Assembly: GCF_009753675.1 (NCBI RefSeq)
Contig: NZ_WQLV01000008.1
Location: 185,799-249,798 of the forward strand
Length of the DNA stretch: 64,000 nt
From: Parasedimentitalea huanghaiensis
GTDB lineage: Bacteria; Pseudomonadota; Alphaproteobacteria; Rhodobacterales; Rhodobacteraceae
Reading direction: 5' to 3'
Shown: positions 63,488-64,000 of the stretch, one piece after another
Numbering within the stretch: the stretch's first letter is position 1
Layout: each line of letters starts with the position of its first letter
The notes under the pieces: generated by a model
The model's database searches: none
The model's input: the letters and a program-made list of their open reading frames with translations, nothing else
What the model was told of the DNA's origin: nothing
Position numbers and translations under genes: made by a program

Positions 63488-63910
63488 ATGAGTGAACCTC
63501 AGAACCCAATAGAAGACTACGTCTCCTATGCGCTGGCAGCAGCGCACCGGGCCGTGAACCGTTCCCTGGCGGCGCGGCTAAAGAAACATGGCGTTCAGAT
63601 CGAAGCCTGGCGGATCATGGAAATACTGGATACCGGGCGGCGGCTAACCATGGGAGAGCTGGCTGAGATCGCGTTGATCAATCCACCGGCTCTTAGCAAG
63701 CTGGTGGACCGGATGGTTTCTAATGGTTTTGTCCACCGTCAGTCCGCACAAAATGACCACCGTCAGGTCAACCTACTGATCACCGCATTGGGACAAAAAC
63801 GAATGATCCAAATTCGCGCCGACATCCAGGATCAGGATAAGCAAATTGTCGAGCAACTTGGCGATGAACAAGCGCAAAAGCTGCTGGATATTCTGAGCGG
63901 TCTTTCCTGA
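63488..63910 (+). CDS. MarR-family regulator
   Basis: A 140-residue winged-helix regulator. The recognition region reads LTMGELAEIALINPPALSKLVDRMVSNGFV and the wing QNDHRQVNLLITALG. The ATG at 63488 is chosen; an upstream TTG at 63473 lacks a ribosome site. It is divergent from the AmiC-like sensor gene and probably controls the amide locus. Confidence 0.92.
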   Translation: MSEPQNPIEDYVSYALAAAHRAVNRSLAARLKKHGVQIEAWRIMEILDTGRRLTMGELAEIALINPPALSKLVDRMVSNGFVHRQSAQNDHRQVNLLITALGQKRMIQIRADIQDQDKQIVEQLGDEQAQKLLDILSGLS

Positions 63911-63956
63911 TTATTGGTTGTATTGGCACGGTAGTTTTGCCGCGCCACCGTTTGAC

Positions 63957-64000
63957 TTAGTCGTTGCGTCGCACGCGGGCTGCGGTTTTGTCGGCGAAGG
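63957..64000 (-). CDS. 3' end of a minus-strand gene (partial)
   Basis: An open minus-strand frame enters from the window edge and ends in TAA at 63957-63959 with residues FADKTAARVRRND. It converges on the MarR gene. Too short to identify. Confidence 0.3.
   Translation of the reverse strand, partial: FADKTAARVRRND

Noticed and set aside
1..64000. CRISPR arrays, IS elements or rRNA genes
   Set aside because: No regularly spaced direct repeats, transposase motifs or rRNA sequence were seen.

Overview
The window looks like chromosomal DNA of a marine alphaproteobacterium of the Rhodobacteraceae (Roseobacter group). This is inferred from moderately high GC, the gatC-gatA order with a small lipoprotein, the TelA/XpaC cluster, many LysR, ABC and acyl-CoA ligase genes, and the protein style. 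Genus cannot be fixed from sequence alone. No IS element, CRISPR array, rRNA or phage structural module is visible. One tRNA gene, tRNA-Gly(TCC), is present.

Layout. 1-8.4 kb is mostly housekeeping: gatCA with an Excalibur lipoprotein, a VOC protein, two tandem UPF0173-type metallo-beta-lactamase-fold hydrolases bracketed by a structured intergenic repeat, a TetR-YciI-Tag operon with two matching operator palindromes, tadA, and an RluB-type pseudouridine synthase. 8.4-15 kb is an envelope/stress operon: a 24-residue membrane peptide behind a long hairpin, XpaC-like, TelA, a DUF2927 lipoprotein, an SPFH-GYF_2 protein, a periplasmic protein, a b561-type membrane protein, and a zinc-ribbon protein. 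15-28 kb holds a nitroreductase, an XRE-cupin regulator with a CoA-transferase, tRNA-Gly beside a small zinc-finger protein, an ABC exporter, an acyl-CoA synthetase, an alpha/beta hydrolase, and a LysR-controlled GST plus PNPOx-reductase-ferredoxin fusion.

28.3-33.1 kb is a tight catabolic operon: a KamA-like radical SAM aminomutase, a 7Fe ferredoxin, a GSA/beta-amino-acid type aminotransferase and an ALDH7-type semialdehyde dehydrogenase, with a divergent LysR regulator. Together they suggest a route that moves an alpha-amino group to the beta position before transamination and oxidation. 33.2-45.3 kb carries an octaheme cytochrome c, a sulfatase, a PafA-like phosphatase and a complete MoxR-DUF58-DUF4381-BatA-BatB/C-BatD operon.

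45.9-52.4 kb is the most unusual part. A 1913-residue protein built of degenerate helical repeats ends in a zinc-metallopeptidase domain whose HEVGHAVDD motif and downstream Y-x6-E match the active-site pattern of anthrax lethal factor. It is followed 9 bases later by a CpXC-domain protein. The pair looks like an uncharacterised effector/partner system.

52.4-63.9 kb is a minus-strand amide-utilisation locus: a cytoplasmic AmiC-like sensor (with a divergent MarR gene), a flotillin-like protein, a Tat-exported amide/urea-type binding protein, two permeases, an ATPase, a natural fusion of the second ABC ATPase to an amidase, and an AMP-forming acyl-CoA ligase. The order suggests uptake of an amide, hydrolysis at the membrane and CoA activation of the released acid.
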